DNA from: Verrucomicrobium sp. BvORR034
GTDB lineage: Bacteria > Verrucomicrobiota > Verrucomicrobiia > Verrucomicrobiales > Verrucomicrobiaceae
Length of the DNA stretch: 64,000 nt
Direction of reading: 5' to 3'
Assembly: GCF_000739635.1 (NCBI RefSeq)
Contig: NZ_BATQ01000106.1
Location: forward strand, 25,000-88,999
Shown: positions 26,437-35,730 of the stretch, piece after piece
Position numbering within the stretch: the stretch's first letter is position 1
Layout of the letters: each line of letters begins with the position of its first letter
Notes under the pieces: model-generated
Database searches by the model: none
Seen by the model: the letters and a program-made list of their open reading frames with translations, nothing else
Told to the model about the DNA's origin: nothing
Program-made: the position numbers and the translations under genes

Positions 26437-28179
26437 ATGAATTTGAAGCCTACTCCCTATCGCTTGCCGGCCTTCTGCCTGTTGTTGGCGGGTCTCATGG
26501 CCTTTCTGGCCACTGGTGCCCTTGCCAAGGAGCCCAAGGTGAGCGCCACCATCGAGCCCGATGCGATCCAGCCGGGTGGCTTTGCCCTTTTTGTCATCAC
26601 CATTGAGGAAGGCAATGCTGATGAAGCGTCTCCACTGGTGCTCCCCGCCAATGTAGAGCTGGCTCATCCCCTGCCTTCTACGGGCAGACCACAGAGTGGA
26701 GGCCGGTTCCAATACGCCTCCACCATCACCTGGCAGATCACCTCAGACGTTCCAGGCACTCACACCATCCCAGCTCAGGAGTTGCATATCAACGGGGTCC
26801 CTTTCAAGACCAACGCCACCAAGCTGGTCGTTCGTGATGATCCGGATGCAGGCAATCAGCTGGAGCCCTTGATGACCTTGGAGACCGCCAAGCGTCAGAT
26901 CTATGTGGGCGAGGTGATTCCGGTGACCGTCAACCTCTACGCCCACCGGCAGACCTTTGTCCGCCGCATCGGACTCATTGAGCTGCCCAAGGACAACTTC
27001 GCCATCCAGCGCTTCCCCACGCAGCCCAACGAATCCGTCATCACCATCGGAAACGTCCCTTACCGGGCTTATGCGTACCAAAGCACGCTCTCGGCCCTCA
27101 AGCCGGGCAAGTTCAAGCTCGGCCCAGCCACCGCAGAGGTGATTCTGGACATCCCCTCCAGTGCCCGCGAGCCGTTTCTCCATCCGCTGCTCAACCAAAT
27201 GGAGCCAAGGAAGCTGCGCCCCTCCTGTAACGAAATCGAGATCCAGGTCACACCGCTCCCTGAAGAAGGTCGACCGAAGGACTTCAAGGGCGTGGTGGGC
27301 GACTTCGAGATCACCATGACGGCCGATCCCAAGAGCCTCAACGTAGGAGACCCCATTTCAGTGGACATCACCATCACCGGCACCGGCAACTTCGACGCCC
27401 TGATGATGCCCAACATGGTGGAGCAGAACGACTGGAAACTCTATCCTCCAAAACGCTACAACACAGAGTCCCCCAACGAACCTTCTGACACTTCCGGCCA
27501 GCACATCGGTTTCAGCCAGGTCATCGTTCCCAAGGCTCCGTTGAAGAACATACCGCCGTTCGAGTTCAGCTTCTTCAGTCCCATCAAGAAGCAGTACGTC
27601 ACCCTTCGAACGAAGCCGGTCGCGATTCAGGTCAAAGGTGTGGCCCCTTCCACACCTGCGGCCGCAGCAGCGTCGGCCGCCTCCACCGGAGGAGTGCCCT
27701 CAGTCGGTAAACTGCCGGATGAACTGGAGAAGGTTCCCACGGTGAAGCCAATGGTCACGGACATTCTTACCGTCATGCCCTCACAGGCAAGCCTGCTGGC
27801 CGCCCGCCCCGCCCTGTGGCGCAGCCAGCGATTCCTGGTAGCGAATGCCGCCGCCTTTGGTCTGCTTGCCTTGCTCATTATCGGCAAGATCCTCACCCAA
27901 TGGCTTCGTGAACGCCGCAATCTGACGGACGCCGCCACCCGCAAGCTCTGGCGAGATCTGCATGCCCGTGGTCTCTCCCGCGAGCAGTTCTACACGCTGG
28001 CCACGCGGTACGCAGAGGCCCGGCAGCTGACGGGCGAGCAGATTGCCCCCATTCTGGAGCACCATGAGAAGTACTCGTTCTCTCCGGGTGCCGCAGAAAC
28101 GGGCCGCGAGCCAATAACGCCAGTGGAGAAGTCCTCCGTATTGGCCACTCTCCGCTCCGCCCCAGTTCTCCAGGCCTGA
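26437..28179 (+). CDS. batD: BatD family protein
   Basis: A 580-residue exported membrane protein with a signal peptide (LPAFCLLLAGLMAFLATGALA), a large Ig-like beta-rich region (VSATIEPDAIQPGGFALFVI; KLGPATAEVILDIP; KSLNVGDPISVDITITGTGN is a typical BatD unit), a late membrane segment (LVANAAAFGLLALLIIGKIL, about residue 470) and a helical cytoplasmic tail. BatD is the periplasmic component of the Bat complex. The start at 26437 gives a clean signal peptide; the frame is open from 26299 inside the previous gene but that part is a shadow. Confidence 0.9.
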   Translation: MNLKPTPYRLPAFCLLLAGLMAFLATGALAKEPKVSATIEPDAIQPGGFALFVITIEEGNADEASPLVLPANVELAHPLPSTGRPQSGGRFQYASTITWQITSDVPGTHTIPAQELHINGVPFKTNATKLVVRDDPDAGNQLEPLMTLETAKRQIYVGEVIPVTVNLYAHRQTFVRRIGLIELPKDNFAIQRFPTQPNESVITIGNVPYRAYAYQSTLSALKPGKFKLGPATAEVILDIPSSAREPFLHPLLNQMEPRKLRPSCNEIEIQVTPLPEEGRPKDFKGVVGDFEITMTADPKSLNVGDPISVDITITGTGNFDALMMPNMVEQNDWKLYPPKRYNTESPNEPSDTSGQHIGFSQVIVPKAPLKNIPPFEFSFFSPIKKQYVTLRTKPVAIQVKGVAPSTPAAAAASAASTGGVPSVGKLPDELEKVPTVKPMVTDILTVMPSQASLLAARPALWRSQRFLVANAAAFGLLALLIIGKILTQWLRERRNLTDAATRKLWRDLHARGLSREQFYTLATRYAEARQLTGEQIAPILEHHEKYSFSPGAAETGREPITPVEKSSVLATLRSAPVLQA

Positions 28180-28196
28180 CGCTTTTCCCGCGATCC

Positions 28197-28985
28197 ATGT
28201 TTCGTCATTTCCTCTTCCTTTTCGCCGCCTTCGTCCTCGCCTCCACGGCCCTCGCACAGGAGGAGTCGGCCCAGACGCGATACGCCGATGCCAAGGGTGC
28301 TTTCGACAAGGGCGATTTTCAGGGTGCCCAGAAGATGGCGGAAAAGATGCTGGCGCAGGGTCAGCTCAGTCGTGAGGCCTTTCAGTTGCTGGGAAATGCC
28401 CATTACCGTCTCGGCCACCTCGGAGAGGCCTCCTTGTTCTTCAGGCGCGCGAACTTGTTCCCTCCCGTTGAGCCGGAGGTGAAGCAAAACCTTGCCCACA
28501 TTCGGGACCGGACCGGTCACGTGTCGTTCCCTCGCAGTGCCTTTCGTGAACAGTATGCCGGGTTCCTGGGCAGAACGCAGTGGTTCATTACCGCAGTCTG
28601 CGCCGCCTGGGTGGCCATCGGTTCCTTCGTCCTGGCCATCTTCCTCCGCCGTCATAGCCCTCTCAGAGTCGGCCTTGCTTTCGTACGGGTGCTGGCGGTG
28701 ATCGTGGCCGTGCTTGCAGGATTCGGCTGGTACTGGCGGCCCAGCTTTGAACGCATCGAGAAGGTGGCCATCATCACCGTCCCAGACACCAAGGCCTATA
28801 CGGCCGCCACCGTCACAGCAGGAACCGTTTCCGCCCTGCCTCCGGGCAGCGAGATCCGTAGGCTGGAAGATCGGGGCATCTGGAGCTACGTGGAAATCCC
28901 CGGGGAAGACCAGAATCGCCGGGGCTGGGTGCAAAATGCCGCCTTTGAGCCCCTCTGGCCTTACCAACGTGGCTACCTGGAGTAG
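28197..28985 (+). CDS. BatE-like TPR and SH3 domain protein
   Basis: A 262-residue protein with a signal peptide (LFLFAAFVLASTALAQE), one or two TPR-like repeats (DAKGAFDKGDFQGAQKMAEK; LLGNAHYRLGHLGEASLFFR), two membrane segments (about residues 128-150 and 160-180), and a C-terminal bacterial SH3-like domain (AGTVSALPPGSEIRRLEDRG, WSYVEIPGE, RRGWVQNA). This is the domain order of BatE. It is the last gene of the Bat operon; a strong hairpin overlaps its stop codon. Confidence 0.88.
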   Translation: MFRHFLFLFAAFVLASTALAQEESAQTRYADAKGAFDKGDFQGAQKMAEKMLAQGQLSREAFQLLGNAHYRLGHLGEASLFFRRANLFPPVEPEVKQNLAHIRDRTGHVSFPRSAFREQYAGFLGRTQWFITAVCAAWVAIGSFVLAIFLRRHSPLRVGLAFVRVLAVIVAVLAGFGWYWRPSFERIEKVAIITVPDTKAYTAATVTAGTVSALPPGSEIRRLEDRGIWSYVEIPGEDQNRRGWVQNAAFEPLWPYQRGYLE

Positions 28986-28998
28986 ACACTCCAGGTAG
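28973..28998 (+). terminator. Hairpin at the end of the Bat operon
   Basis: A perfect 11-bp stem (28973-28983 with 28988-28998; CTACCTGGAGT) and loop AGAC, overlapping the batE-like stop codon. There is no T run after it, so it may act as a transcript-stabilising structure or need Rho rather than being a full intrinsic terminator. Confidence 0.55.
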
Positions 28999-29126
28999 GA
29001 GCCTTAGCGGCGCTACCGAGATGTCGCGCCGCCGTCAGGGTGAATATCCGGACGGGATGACCTGTTCTCGCCTGTTGCGACTCTTTGCAGTTGCATCCGC
29101 CGTTCCTCCCGCCTTTGTTCCGGTCA

Positions 29127-29600
29127 ATGGCCTCCCGCTTTGTACACCGCGATATTGTTCAGTTCTCAGATACGGACATGGCGGGAATCATGCACTTCGC
29201 GAACTTCTTCCGCTTCATGGAGCGGGCGGAGCACGCCTTCTTCCGATCCCTCGGCTACAGCATCATGGAGCGCCGAGAGAAGTTCCCTGACGATCAACGG
29301 GTGGGATGGCCACGGGTGCACGCCTCGTGCGACTACGTCTCCCCCCTCCGGTTCGAGGATGAGGTGGAAGTGGAAGTGCTGGTCGATGAGATTCGCACCC
29401 GTTCGCTCAAGTACATCTTCCGCGTCCGGAAGACGGATGGCACCCTCGCTGCCGAAGGAAAGATCGCAGTCGTCTGTGTACGGAAAGATCCCGAGACCCG
29501 CCAGATGAAAGCGGTGGCGATTCCCGCTCACATTCTGGAAAAGATCGAGGTCGCTCCGGAAGAGGTGCGGAAAAGCATCCGTCCGCAAATTGCATCGTAA
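29127..29600 (+). CDS. Acyl-CoA thioesterase (4HBT hotdog family)
   Basis: A 157-residue hotdog-fold thioesterase. It shows the 4-hydroxybenzoyl-CoA thioesterase pattern FSDTDMAGIMHFANFFRFME, with the conserved Asp and the D-x-x-G-x-x-(Y/H)-x-x-Y/F-like helix, followed by beta strands FEDEVEVEVLVDEIRTRSLK. It should hydrolyse small or aromatic acyl-CoA thioesters. Start at ATG 29127 (MASRFVHRDIVQF); the longer frame from 29085 adds a Pro-rich shadow. No partner gene is tightly linked, although a CoA-ligase-like gene lies 740 bases downstream. Confidence 0.85.
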   Translation: MASRFVHRDIVQFSDTDMAGIMHFANFFRFMERAEHAFFRSLGYSIMERREKFPDDQRVGWPRVHASCDYVSPLRFEDEVEVEVLVDEIRTRSLKYIFRVRKTDGTLAAEGKIAVVCVRKDPETRQMKAVAIPAHILEKIEVAPEEVRKSIRPQIAS

Positions 29601-29714
29601 TACGAAGTTCTTGTCCAGAACGCGCCTTGGCTGACGTCTTCTCCCCCCGCCCCCATTTCCTCAGTCAACGCTCCACCAAACCATCAAGTGAACGAGAAAG
29701 GCAGCAATAAACGC

Positions 29715-30266
29715 ATGAGCTGGCAGATATTCGCAGTGACCACAATGCTCTTCTGGGGCGTGTACGGAGTTCTACTTCACACTGGACGTCTGGGTATGAT
29801 CGCAAGTGACGCGGGCAAGGCCGATGTGGCCAATGCCTCCATGAAGGCCTTCCTTCTGGTGGGTGCCGCGTACTTTGTTGTCGCCGTCGTAGGACCACTC
29901 ATTGTCCTCGCCAAGAACAACACGAACTGGAGCTTCACCGGAAAAGGCGTCACCTGGAGCTTCGTCGCTGGCACTGCCGGGGCGATTGGGGCTTTCACGC
30001 TGATTCTGGCGCTGGCGGCCGCGAACCGTGTGGGCTCATCCCCTGCGGCGGTCATGTCCATCGTCTTTGGCGGTGCGCCCATCATCAACTCCATCGTGGC
30101 CCTGTCCATTCATCCGCCAGAAGGTGGATTCAAAGCCATCCCAGTGCCCTTCTTTGTTGGCATCCTCATGGCTGCATGTGGTGGATTCCTGGTGGCGAAG
30201 TTCAGCCCGTCCAATGCCGCAGCGAAAAAACCCGTTGCCGCCGTCGCTCCGGGAGCCCAGCACTAG
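29715..30266 (+). CDS. DMT/EamA-like small permease
   Basis: A 183-residue integral membrane protein with about five hydrophobic segments (AVTTMLFWGVYGVLL; FLLVGAAYFVVAVVGPLIVL; VAGTAGAIGAFTLILALAAA; AVMSIVFGGAPIINSIVAL; VGILMAACGGFLVAKF). The pattern resembles half of an EamA/DMT permease. Substrate unknown. An in-frame GTG at 29688 is an alternative start; the ATG at 29715 (MSWQIFAVTTML) places the first membrane segment at the usual position. Confidence 0.75.
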   Translation: MSWQIFAVTTMLFWGVYGVLLHTGRLGMIASDAGKADVANASMKAFLLVGAAYFVVAVVGPLIVLAKNNTNWSFTGKGVTWSFVAGTAGAIGAFTLILALAAANRVGSSPAAVMSIVFGGAPIINSIVALSIHPPEGGFKAIPVPFFVGILMAACGGFLVAKFSPSNAAAKKPVAAVAPGAQH

Positions 30267-30340
30267 GGATCTCCATCCAGCCCCTGACTCAGCAGATGTC
30301 GGGGTTTGAAATTTGAAGCTTGGAAATTGGCGTTTTTCCC

Positions 30341-31636
30341 ATGTCGTCTCCACTGGATCAAACCATGCGCGTTCACCTTCCGGGGAACGCCGTGAATTTG
30401 CGCCAGCGGCAGTGGGAAAAGCTGCGGACCCTAATGTACCGCACGGCCAAGACGGACAACTTCAACACCCGTCGATTCAAGGAGCATGGGATTGATCCCT
30501 TCTCCATCCACACGCTGGAGGACTACATCCGCAGGATCCCTTTCACCGCCAAGGGCGACCTGCTGAACGACCGGCTGGCCCACCCGCCGTTTGGCACCAA
30601 TTTCACGGAACCGCTGGACCGGTACACCCGCTTCTGCCAGACCACAGGTACTGCCACGGGCCAGCCCATGGCCGTGCTGGACACTCCGGCGAGCTGGGAA
30701 ACCATGCTGGCCTGCTGGCGTCAGGTGTATCGTGCTGCCGGCATCAAGGCAGGAGACCGCATCTTCTTTGCCTTCTCATTCGGTCCTTTCCTCGGATTCT
30801 GGACCGCATTTGAAGCAGCCGCCCGCGACTGCCTGGTGCTGCCCGGCGGTGGACTGTCCAGTCAGGCCCGCCTGGAGATGATGGCCCGCTACAACGCCAC
30901 CGCCTTGTGCTGTACACCCACCTATGCTTTGCGTTTGGGTGAGAGCATCGGTGCCCCCAGCGGAGTCAACCTCAACCAGCTTTCGGTGAAGCGCATCATC
31001 GTGGCGGGCGAACCCGGCGGATCACTTCCCACCACCCGTGAGCGAATCCGTCAGCTCTGGGGCGGCGCGAAGTTGTTCGACCACCATGGCATGTCCGAGG
31101 TGGGCCCTGTCAGCTATGAGGATCCTGAGATGCCCGCCAGTCTGTGCGTCATCGAGGACTGCTACTTTGCCGAAGTGGTGGACTCGGCAGGGAATGAGGT
31201 GCCCGACGGTTCCGAAGGTGAACTCATTCTCACGACCCTCGACCGCAGCGCCTGTCCGCTGTTCCGCTACCGCACGGGCGACTGGGTCTGCAAGAAGGTC
31301 TTCAATGACCGGCTCTACCTTGAGGGCGGCGTCTTGAGCCGCTGCGATGACATGGTCGTCATTCGCGGCGTGAACATCTACCCGAGCGCCATCGAGAACA
31401 TTGTGCTGAGGTACCCGGAAATTGCCGAGTTCCAGATCGAACAGCACAAGGTGGAGAACATGGACGAAGTCACCCTCACGGTGGAACTGGCCGCTGGAGT
31501 GGATGACTCCCTGCTTCATCGCCTGCAGGACCGCCTGCGCGACACCTTTTCCCTGCGCATCCCTGTGAAGCTTGCGCCCCAGGGCTCGCTTCCTCGTTTT
31601 GAGTTCAAGGCCAAGCGTTGGCACAAGGTTCTTTAA
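30341..31636 (+). CDS. Phenylacetate-CoA ligase-like AMP-binding enzyme
   Basis: A 431-residue ANL-superfamily enzyme of the PaaK type. The P-loop-like motif is QTTGTATGQPM (residues about 102-112), then CTPTYALRLGES, IIVAGEPGG, and DHHGMSEVGPVSYE as the core A5-like motif, with FRYRTGDW and VVIRGVNIYPSAIE towards the C-terminal subdomain. It would activate a (probably aromatic) carboxylic acid to its CoA thioester through an adenylate. No phenylacetate pathway genes are nearby; the thioesterase at 29127 is the only related enzyme. The start at 30341 is the first ATG of the conserved region. Confidence 0.85.
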   Translation: MSSPLDQTMRVHLPGNAVNLRQRQWEKLRTLMYRTAKTDNFNTRRFKEHGIDPFSIHTLEDYIRRIPFTAKGDLLNDRLAHPPFGTNFTEPLDRYTRFCQTTGTATGQPMAVLDTPASWETMLACWRQVYRAAGIKAGDRIFFAFSFGPFLGFWTAFEAAARDCLVLPGGGLSSQARLEMMARYNATALCCTPTYALRLGESIGAPSGVNLNQLSVKRIIVAGEPGGSLPTTRERIRQLWGGAKLFDHHGMSEVGPVSYEDPEMPASLCVIEDCYFAEVVDSAGNEVPDGSEGELILTTLDRSACPLFRYRTGDWVCKKVFNDRLYLEGGVLSRCDDMVVIRGVNIYPSAIENIVLRYPEIAEFQIEQHKVENMDEVTLTVELAAGVDDSLLHRLQDRLRDTFSLRIPVKLAPQGSLPRFEFKAKRWHKVL

Positions 31637-31732
31637 CCAAGAACCAGTGCATCAAACGGCTGTTCGTTTTCGTAACGGTTAGGGGCCGGTCCACTGACCT
31701 GTGGCTCCCGATCACCTCCCCCTTTGTCCCAC

Positions 31733-32416
31733 ATGCCCCTGATCCAGCTCACCAACGTCTCCAAGGCTTACCGCGAACCGGTGAGCGGGCACTCCGTTCC
31801 CGTACTCAAAGGCATCAACCTGCAAATCGAAGCAGGAGAGTCGGTGTCCATTGTCGGTCCTTCAGGCTGCGGTAAGAGCACCTTGCTCAACATCCTCGGA
31901 ACGCTCGATGAACCGGATACGGGTGAGTACCGATTTGAAGGTGACAGCCTTCAGGGCACAGGGCCCACGAAACTGGGTCAGCTCCGCAGCGCCAAGATCG
32001 GGTTTATCTTCCAGCTCCATCACCTCATGCCCCAGTGCACGGTCCTGGAAAATGTCCTCCTCCCCACCTTGGCCCTCACGCCCAAGCCAGATCAAAAGGC
32101 CGCTCAAGACCGGGCCATGGACCTTCTCAAGCAGGTCGGTCTCGATCATCGGGCCAGCTACAAACCCGCCGAACTTTCGGGCGGCGAACGCCAGCGAGCC
32201 GCCGTGGTGCGGGCGCTGATCAATGCTCCAAAATTGATTCTCGCGGATGAGCCGACCGGGGCTCTGGATGAAGCGAATGCCGATACTTTGACTAACTTGA
32301 TGATCAACTTAGTGGAAAATTCCGGCATTTCTTTAGTGCTAGTCTCCCACAATCCCACTCAGGCTCAACGCATGAAGCGGGTGCTCCATCTTCACGAAGG
32401 CACCCTGGCAGTTTAA
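31733..32416 (+). CDS. ABC transporter ATP-binding protein (LolD/MacB-like)
   Basis: A 227-residue ABC ATPase of the LolD/MacB/FtsE group: Walker A VGPSGCGKST (about residues 41-50), Q-loop IFQLHHLMPQCTVLENVLLP typical of this group, signature AELSGGERQR (about 147) and Walker B LILADEPTGALDE (about 168), then the H-loop VLVSHN. It is followed after 19 bases by its permease. Such pairs release lipoproteins or extract other substrates from the inner membrane. A TTG at 31724 would add three residues. Confidence 0.92.
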   Translation: MPLIQLTNVSKAYREPVSGHSVPVLKGINLQIEAGESVSIVGPSGCGKSTLLNILGTLDEPDTGEYRFEGDSLQGTGPTKLGQLRSAKIGFIFQLHHLMPQCTVLENVLLPTLALTPKPDQKAAQDRAMDLLKQVGLDHRASYKPAELSGGERQRAAVVRALINAPKLILADEPTGALDEANADTLTNLMINLVENSGISLVLVSHNPTQAQRMKRVLHLHEGTLAV

Positions 32417-32435
32417 CCCGCTTTTCTCCATTACC

Positions 32436-35400
32436 ATGACAGCGGGAAAGCTCATTATTGGGAGTCTGAAGCACTATTGGAAGGGCCATGTGGGCCTGCT
32501 GTTCGGGGCATTCCTCGCTTCAGCGATCCTGAGTGGATCGCTTGTGGTGGGCGATTCTGTCCGGGCCAGTCTGCGCAAGGCGGCAGACCAACGCCTCGGC
32601 GAGGTGCAGAACGGACTGCTGGGTGGCGACCGCTGGTTCACCGAAACACTCGCGACCAGCCAGGGGGCGGCACCAGTCATCCTCATGCAGGGGTCGGTGA
32701 GCGCAGCCAATGGCGGAGTGCGAGCCAATGCGGTCCAAGTGCTGGGGGTCAACGATGCCTTCTGGAAACTCAGCCCCAGTGGAAAGACCGTCGCCATTGA
32801 GCCCAATGGCCTGGTCGTGAATGAGGCTTTAGGCAGAAAGCTCGGCGTTAAAGCCGGTGACACCGTTCTGGTGCGCATGGAGCTGCCCAGCGTGATCTCC
32901 CGCGATGCCCCTCTGTCTGGGAGCACCAACCAGGAAGTGACCATGCGCCGCAAGATTTCCGCCGTGGTGGGTGGAGAAGACTTTGGTGGCTTCCAACTCG
33001 CGGCCTCCCAAACGGGCAGTGACACGGTCTATGTCCCGCTGACGGACATGCAAGCTGAGCTGGAGAAGACTGGCCGCATCAATGCCATCCTCGCCGGGAG
33101 CAGCGGCCTGACTCCAGAGGCCACTGAGAAGGCCAAGTCCCTGGAGGATTTCTCCCTCAAGCTCACGAAGGTTCAGGGAAGCAGCAGCGAGTGGGAACTC
33201 GGTACCGACCGCGTGTTCATGGACGAGGTGCTGAGCAAGAAGCTGTTGGAAAAGCAGCCCCAAAGCTATGGGATCATCACCTATCTGATCAATGGTTTCT
33301 CCTCGGTCAACGGCCGCACCCCCTACTCGATGGTCACAGGGCTGCCCAAGGCTGTTCTTGAAGGCAAGTTCAAGGCTCCTACGGATCTCGCTGGCAGCCC
33401 CCCACCCATTCTGATTTCTCAATGGTTGGCGGAAGACCACCAACTCCAGGTCGGGGGAGAGATCTCCTTCCGCTTCTTCACCGTTGGCCTGGGGCGGGAT
33501 CTCAAAGAGCAGACGGCCACCTTCAAAGTCGCGGGCATCGTGCCGATGGACAATCCCGACCTGAAACGCGAGTGGACGCCGAACTTCCCGGGAGTTTCAG
33601 ACGTGGACAACTGCCGCGATTGGGAACCGGGCATTCCAGTGAAGCTGGATGCCATCCGGGACAAGGACGAGAAGTACTGGGATGACTACCGGGGCACTCC
33701 CAAAGCCTTCATCCCGCTAGCGGAAGGTCAGCAACTCTGGAGCAACCGCTTCGGCAGCCTCACGGCGATCCGGTTTCCCGATGCGGGCCAGGAGGAAGCC
33801 GCTCTGCGAGTTCAACTGCTCCAGGATCTCCACCTCGCAGACGTCGGTTTGGTCCCCCGCAATTTCAAGGCAGAGGCTGGTGCAGCTGCCAAAGGCAGTG
33901 TGGACTTTGGCGGGTTGTTTGTCGGACTGAGCATGTTCCTTATCGGCGCGGCGCTGATCTTTGCCGCCCTGCTCTTTCTCTTCACGATTGAAAAGCGTGC
34001 TCCCCAAGTTGGCCTGCTCTTGTCTCTGGGCTGGACTCAGCGCCAAGCCCGGTGGGTCGTGCTCGCAGAGGCGGGGTCGGTGGCATTGATTGGCTCCGCC
34101 TTGGGACTACTGGGCGGGATGGCCTACACCAAACTCGCGCTGGCGGGCCTCAACGGTGCCTGGAGCGGCGCTACGGTCGGGTTCAAGCTCACCTATGACG
34201 CTCACCCCGCCACGTTGGCCATTGCGTGGGTATCGAGCGCCTTGGCAGGCATTGGCACGCTGTGGTGGGCAAGCCGCCGGCTCTTCAAGACCGCGCCGAA
34301 GGATCTTCTCGTAGGAGAAGCCTGGGCGGATGCAAATGCCAAAGGACCGCAAAAGACAGGCAGTGGTTGGAAACGGTGGATCCCGCTTGTCTGTCTGATA
34401 CTGGCAGCGGGGATTTCGGCAATGGGCAGTCGCCTCAGCGATCCTCAAGCGGTGTCCGGGGCCTTCTTTGGCGCTGGATTTCTTCTGCTCATGGCAGGGG
34501 CAACATGGATCAGCCGTTGGTTGCGCCGCCCTACAGAGTCCGGGCCTCCTGCAAGTTCGTTGTTCCGTATTGGCATGCGCAATCTGACCCGCCGCCCGGG
34601 TCGCAGTGTGGCGGTGATCGCCATGATGGCTGGCGGCATCTTCCTGGTGATTGCCGTGAATGCCTTCCGTCTCAGCGGCGCGGCCAATCCAGCAGAGCGC
34701 AAGTCAGGCACGGGCGGATTTGTGCTGCTCGGAGAATCCAGCCTGCCCGTCTATGAAGATCTCAATACAGAAGCCGCGTGGGACGCGTTCGCGCTCGACG
34801 AGAAACTCATGGCGAAGGCGAAGGTGGTCCCCTTCCGCATCCGCGAAGGCGATGATGCCAGCTGTTTGAACCTGAATCGCGCTCAGCGTCCCGTCCTCAC
34901 GGCCGTGAATCCACAGCTGCTGGAAGACCGCGGATCATTCACCTTTGCTGGCGGAGGCTGGAGCGCCCTTGTCCCTTCGATGGGTGGCGATGCCATTCCG
35001 GGCATTGCCGACCAAGCCACCGCGCTCTGGGGCCTCGGCAAAGGCATTGGCGACACCATCGCCTACACCGATGCCCAGGGCCGGGAGTTTAACGTCAAGC
35101 TGGTGGGTTTGGTGACGGGATCGATTCTTCAGGGCAAGATCATCGTCAGCGAGGCGAACTTCCTCGCCAAGTTCCCTGACGCTGCTGGGTACAAGTACTT
35201 CCTCATCGATGCTCCGACCGACGAAGCGGGCAAGATCAGCAGCCATCTGACCAAGCAGCTCGAATCGCGTGGGCTAGCCATGGAGACCACCTCGGCGAGA
35301 TTGGCCGCCTTCCAGGCAGTGCAGAATACCTACATCGGCATCTTCACGGTACTGGGTGGGCTTGGAGTCCTGCTCGGCACCGCAGGATTGGGGGTTCTCG

Positions 35401-35708
35401 CAGCCCGCAATATCCTCGAAAGAAGGGGCGAACTGGGACTGATGCAAGCTTTGGGCTTCCAGCCCGGAGCCCTCCGCTCGCTGGTCGTGAGCGAGCACGC
35501 CACCCTCCTTATCACCGGCTTGATCCTCGGGTTAGTCAGCGCCGCCATTGCCGTCTGGCCCAACGTCCGGCAAAGCGGCGGCGCGTTGCCTGTAGGCTTC
35601 CTTGCGTGGTTGAACCTGGGGATTGTCGCCTTCGGTCTGGCGGTCTGTTTCGTGGCAACGCTCCTGGCACTGCGCGGCAAGCTGCTGGATGCCGTGCGGC
35701 GCGAGTAG
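32436..35708 (+). CDS. Large FtsX/LolC-type ABC permease
   Basis: A 1090-residue permease carrying two FtsX-like membrane blocks. After an N-terminal membrane segment and a large extracytoplasmic domain (MacB-PCD-like, about residues 30-470) come four segments at about 490-620, a cytoplasmic stretch, two central segments (ILAAGISAMGS and AGFLLLMAGATW), then a second module opening with RIGMRNLTRRPGRSVAVIAM, another periplasmic domain, and three C-terminal segments (YIGIFTVLGGLGVLLGTAGL; AILGLVSAAIAVWP-like; LNLGIVAFGLAVCFVATLLA). It works with the ATPase at 31733. Length and duplication are typical of the YbbP-like permeases. Substrate unknown. Confidence 0.9.
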   Translation: MTAGKLIIGSLKHYWKGHVGLLFGAFLASAILSGSLVVGDSVRASLRKAADQRLGEVQNGLLGGDRWFTETLATSQGAAPVILMQGSVSAANGGVRANAVQVLGVNDAFWKLSPSGKTVAIEPNGLVVNEALGRKLGVKAGDTVLVRMELPSVISRDAPLSGSTNQEVTMRRKISAVVGGEDFGGFQLAASQTGSDTVYVPLTDMQAELEKTGRINAILAGSSGLTPEATEKAKSLEDFSLKLTKVQGSSSEWELGTDRVFMDEVLSKKLLEKQPQSYGIITYLINGFSSVNGRTPYSMVTGLPKAVLEGKFKAPTDLAGSPPPILISQWLAEDHQLQVGGEISFRFFTVGLGRDLKEQTATFKVAGIVPMDNPDLKREWTPNFPGVSDVDNCRDWEPGIPVKLDAIRDKDEKYWDDYRGTPKAFIPLAEGQQLWSNRFGSLTAIRFPDAGQEEAALRVQLLQDLHLADVGLVPRNFKAEAGAAAKGSVDFGGLFVGLSMFLIGAALIFAALLFLFTIEKRAPQVGLLLSLGWTQRQARWVVLAEAGSVALIGSALGLLGGMAYTKLALAGLNGAWSGATVGFKLTYDAHPATLAIAWVSSALAGIGTLWWASRRLFKTAPKDLLVGEAWADANAKGPQKTGSGWKRWIPLVCLILAAGISAMGSRLSDPQAVSGAFFGAGFLLLMAGATWISRWLRRPTESGPPASSLFRIGMRNLTRRPGRSVAVIAMMAGGIFLVIAVNAFRLSGAANPAERKSGTGGFVLLGESSLPVYEDLNTEAAWDAFALDEKLMAKAKVVPFRIREGDDASCLNLNRAQRPVLTAVNPQLLEDRGSFTFAGGGWSALVPSMGGDAIPGIADQATALWGLGKGIGDTIAYTDAQGREFNVKLVGLVTGSILQGKIIVSEANFLAKFPDAAGYKYFLIDAPTDEAGKISSHLTKQLESRGLAMETTSARLAAFQAVQNTYIGIFTVLGGLGVLLGTAGLGVLAARNILERRGELGLMQALGFQPGALRSLVVSEHATLLITGLILGLVSAAIAVWPNVRQSGGALPVGFLAWLNLGIVAFGLAVCFVATLLALRGKLLDAVRRE

Positions 35709-35730
35709 CGTTGCTCCGAGCGTTTTCACC

